Assembly: GCA_020430005.1 (NCBI GenBank)
Contig: JAGQKQ010000081.1
Span: 1-7,662 of the forward strand
Source of the DNA: Candidatus Omnitrophota bacterium
GTDB lineage: Bacteria > Omnitrophota > Gorgyraeia > Zapsychrales > Zapsychraceae
Direction of reading: 5' to 3'
DNA: 7,662 bases
Positions 5,758-7,662 of this stretch are shown here, one piece after another; the stretch's first letter is position 1; every line of letters begins with the position of its first letter. Under the pieces are notes generated by a model. That model searched no databases, was not told where the DNA came from, and worked only from the letters and a program-made list of their open reading frames with translations. Both the position numbers and the translations under genes were made by a program.

Positions 5758-6757
5758 ATTTCTTAAATTCTTTACTACGGAATTCCCGGGGATTTCCGTT
5801 TTCCTGCAGGCTTAAAATCAGGCCGGCATAGTCTTCACCAAGAGTATCCACAAGAACTAATCCTTCTTCTTCCCCTAATACCGACAATGCCGTGGACAAC
5901 GCGTCGGCAGCCTCAGCCGTTGGGGCAATCATCGTGGCACTCACAACATGTTCCTGAGGGTGCCCGGTTCTCGGATCAATAATATGGGACAACGATTTGT
6001 TTTCTACCTTTAGATACTGCTCATAATTTCCCGATGTCGTTACGGCCTGGTTCGAAACCGACACAATCGTTAACGGTGTCTTTTCAGAATAAGGATTACG
6101 AATCGCAATCTTCCAGGATTCCCCGGCGCAATTCAAGCCTCCTACATAAAGATCTCCTCCGGCATCAATATAAAAACGTTCAATGCCGTGCTCCCGTAAA
6201 ATACGTGCCGCCTCATCGACCGCGTATCCTTTGGCAATACCGCCTAAATCAATCTTTGTTTCCGGATGACGAAGTTGAACACGATCCGGCGGCATCATCA
6301 AAAGATTGTCCGGCCCCAAGGCCTCCATCACAGTAATAACCTCCGACTCTTCCGGCAGACGACCAGCCTTGGCATTTTCTTTCCATAAATGAATAAGTGG
6401 CCATACAGTAATATCAAAAGCTCCGTTAGAAATGCTATTGTACTTAATCGCCGATTGAATAACATCATATGTGTCTGTTCCGATCTGAGCAGGCTGTTCA
6501 TACGCTTCATTCACCTTCGTGACATCACTGCGTTCATCAAAAACGTTCATACGCCAGGCAATCTCTTCCAGCCTTTTCCACACGGCCGCGTAAGCAGCCT
6601 CCCTCGTCGCAATATCCGGTTTGGTTTCACACACATCAATCCGAACAAAGGTCCCCATCATCGTACGCATTTCACTATATTTTGCCATTTCCGTTTCTTG
6701 ACGGGCACAGCCGGCAATCATCAATACCACTGACAAATAAACAATCCATCGTTTCAT
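5741..6757 (-). CDS. apbE: FAD:protein FMN transferase ApbE, lipoprotein
   Basis: A 338-residue protein. The first 17 residues form a lipoprotein signal peptide: MKR, a hydrophobic stretch and lipobox IAGC with Cys17, so it is probably anchored on the outer face of the cytoplasmic membrane or in the periplasm. ApbE covalently attaches FMN from FAD to Ser/Thr of target proteins such as Rnf and Nqr subunits. Family motifs: MMGTFVRID (33-41), GAFDITVWPL (112-121), DLGGIAKGYAVD (170-181), YIDAGGDLYVGG (196-207), TTSGNYEQY (240-248), HIIDPRTGHP (258-267), and ADALSTAL (284-291), which holds the usual Asp/Thr metal ligands. Length is normal for the family. The ATG lies 1 nt after the stop of the upstream membrane-protein gene, with AAGGG 7 nt before it, so translation is coupled. 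No flavinylated partner gene is in the window, so its target is unknown. Confidence 0.96.
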   Translation of the reverse strand: MKRWIVYLSVVLMIAGCARQETEMAKYSEMRTMMGTFVRIDVCETKPDIATREAAYAAVWKRLEEIAWRMNVFDERSDVTKVNEAYEQPAQIGTDTYDVIQSAIKYNSISNGAFDITVWPLIHLWKENAKAGRLPEESEVITVMEALGPDNLLMMPPDRVQLRHPETKIDLGGIAKGYAVDEAARILREHGIERFYIDAGGDLYVGGLNCAGESWKIAIRNPYSEKTPLTIVSVSNQAVTTSGNYEQYLKVENKSLSHIIDPRTGHPQEHVVSATMIAPTAEAADALSTALSVLGEEEGLVLVDTLGEDYAGLILSLQENGNPREFRSKEFKKFELKQ

Positions 6758-6758
6758 A

Positions 6759-7662
6759 TCAAATCCCTTGCACCTTTCTTTGCTGTAATTCTTTTAAAAC
6801 AACCATAATCGTTCTTAAATCATAAACTTTTAACTCACCGTAATGTTCTGTTTTATTTTTTTGAATAAAATTCAAAGACTCCCTTAAGTTAACATTATGT
6901 TCCAGGACAAATCGTTTCAACAGCTCATCTGAAAAATGCGGATAAACTTTTACCGGCTTAATCACCCTCTTGGCCATTTCCATATAACCCGTTAATTCGG
7001 GAGAAAATCGCCGGCCATCACGTGTATAAGAAATATACGCCTGCGGATCAATCACGAGATAACGAAATCCGTTGGCGTATAAAATCAGCAATCCTTGCGC
7101 CTGCTGCGGAAGTCCAGTCACATATTTAGGTGAAGCCGCATGTATTTTCTGGACCATAAACTGCGAGGACGCCACCTTAATATCATTATCTGTTTTTCTA
7201 AGATCAGCCATGGATTCCTGATACGCATTATGAAAACACATAATGTCATAGGATTTATATCCATGAATCCCGAACATGATAATGATCAATCCGATAATGG
7301 CATTACGGACAACCGGTTTTTTAGCGGATTGTATCAGGTCAACCACAATAAAAGAAACCGCAATGGCAATCAAAGGCAAATCCGCCGTGATATAGCGCGC
7401 GCCTTTCTCCTGCGCGAATGAAAACATCAGCATTTGAAAACAGGTTAATGCGAACGGCAACAACTTGCCCCATTCTTTTTTATAAATATAAAAACAATTC
7501 GCGAAAAATAACCCTCCAAGAATAAAACTTTCCAGATAGAACAAATAAAATGGATAGGAAAAGAAACTTAAGAAATCCAGTTGTCCCTTGGCCAGATTAG
7601 ACTGATGAAAAATCCAGGCGAAAACAATGCGTGTGTTAGCGCCATCATCAATATCGCCAATC
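6759..7662 (-). CDS. Multi-pass membrane protein, probable GT-C (GT39/PMT-like) glycosyltransferase, C-terminal part
   Basis: The frame is open to the right edge without a stop, so this is the last 300 residues of a longer protein whose start is outside the window. A TTG at 7544 could be mistaken for the start, but coding continues upstream of it. Likely membrane segments in the visible part are residues 38-60, 67-83, 95-112 and 119-135. EKGARYITADLPLIAIA (85-101) resembles the 'RY...P' segment that begins a late transmembrane helix in ArnT/PMT-type lipid-linked-sugar transferases. The remaining 160 or so residues are soluble, with a region (195-215) that resembles C-terminal domains of bacterial GT39-like proteins. 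The catalytic first extracytoplasmic loop, normally near the N-terminus, is not visible, so the enzymatic call is by resemblance only. The stop TGA is 1 nt before the apbE ATG, indicating an operon. Confidence 0.6.
   Translation of the reverse strand, partial: IGDIDDGANTRIVFAWIFHQSNLAKGQLDFLSFFSYPFYLFYLESFILGGLFFANCFYIYKKEWGKLLPFALTCFQMLMFSFAQEKGARYITADLPLIAIAVSFIVVDLIQSAKKPVVRNAIIGLIIIMFGIHGYKSYDIMCFHNAYQESMADLRKTDNDIKVASSQFMVQKIHAASPKYVTGLPQQAQGLLILYANGFRYLVIDPQAYISYTRDGRRFSPELTGYMEMAKRVIKPVKVYPHFSDELLKRFVLEHNVNLRESLNFIQKNKTEHYGELKVYDLRTIMVVLKELQQRKVQGI

Noticed and set aside
6389..6733. Plus-strand open frame of 114 codons opposite apbE
   Set aside because: It is entirely antisense to well-conserved ApbE motifs, with no recognisable domain.
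7542..7544. TTG at 7544 as the start of the membrane protein
   Set aside because: The same frame stays open with plausible membrane-protein sequence for 39 more codons to the window edge, and no Shine-Dalgarno precedes the TTG.
1..7662. CRISPR array, tRNA/rRNA genes, insertion sequences, defence or toxin-antitoxin modules
   Set aside because: I saw no regular direct repeats, cloverleaf-like sequence, transposase or defence-type protein; genes are dense and mostly housekeeping, so a novel system is not supported here.

Overview
All recognisable genes lie on the minus strand, so the window is transcribed from right to left. It reads as a bacterial chromosome segment of moderate, slightly AT-rich composition with dense gene packing. 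A lipoprotein signal peptide, a c-di-GMP-type response regulator, a GT-C-like membrane protein and non-ATG starts backed by Shine-Dalgarno sites all fit a Gram-negative-type bacterium. The combination recalls candidate-phylum or PVC-like bacteria such as Omnitrophota, but that is an impression and not a taxonomic call.

Right part (7662 to 2286): one tightly packed cluster, probably an operon whose promoter lies beyond the right edge. In transcription order it holds the C-terminal part of a multi-pass membrane protein resembling GT-C (GT39/PMT-like) glycosyltransferases, an ApbE flavin transferase lipoprotein, a short alpha-glucan phosphorylase (GlgP family), thymidylate synthase ThyA and dihydrofolate reductase FolA. 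Gaps are 1, 38, 16 and 5 nt. An extended -10 promoter inside the end of apbE could give glgP-thyA-folA a second transcript. A long hairpin with a U-tract overlaps the folA stop codon and closes the cluster. ThyA and FolA are a functional pair: ThyA turns methylene-THF into DHF and FolA regenerates THF. The FolA protein is of a noticeably eukaryote-like type.

Middle (about 2053 to 2285): an AT-rich intergenic region with the folA terminator, a long inverted repeat holding a LacI-operator-like core, a near-consensus sigma70 promoter, and a cluster of AAGTG half-sites just downstream of the expected transcription start.

Left part (2043 to 1): a RocR-like REC-EAL response regulator with all expected catalytic residues, followed 61 nt later by the N-terminal 264 residues of an ArsP/UPF0718-type permease with a Cys/His-rich cytosolic loop, cut by the left edge. 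The pair may form a second transcript linking c-di-GMP turnover and metal or metalloid export.

I found no mobile element, CRISPR array, tRNA, rRNA or clearly new system. The most notable points are the eukaryote-like DHFR, the regulator/permease pairing with its complex control region, and the modified cysteine motif of the permease.
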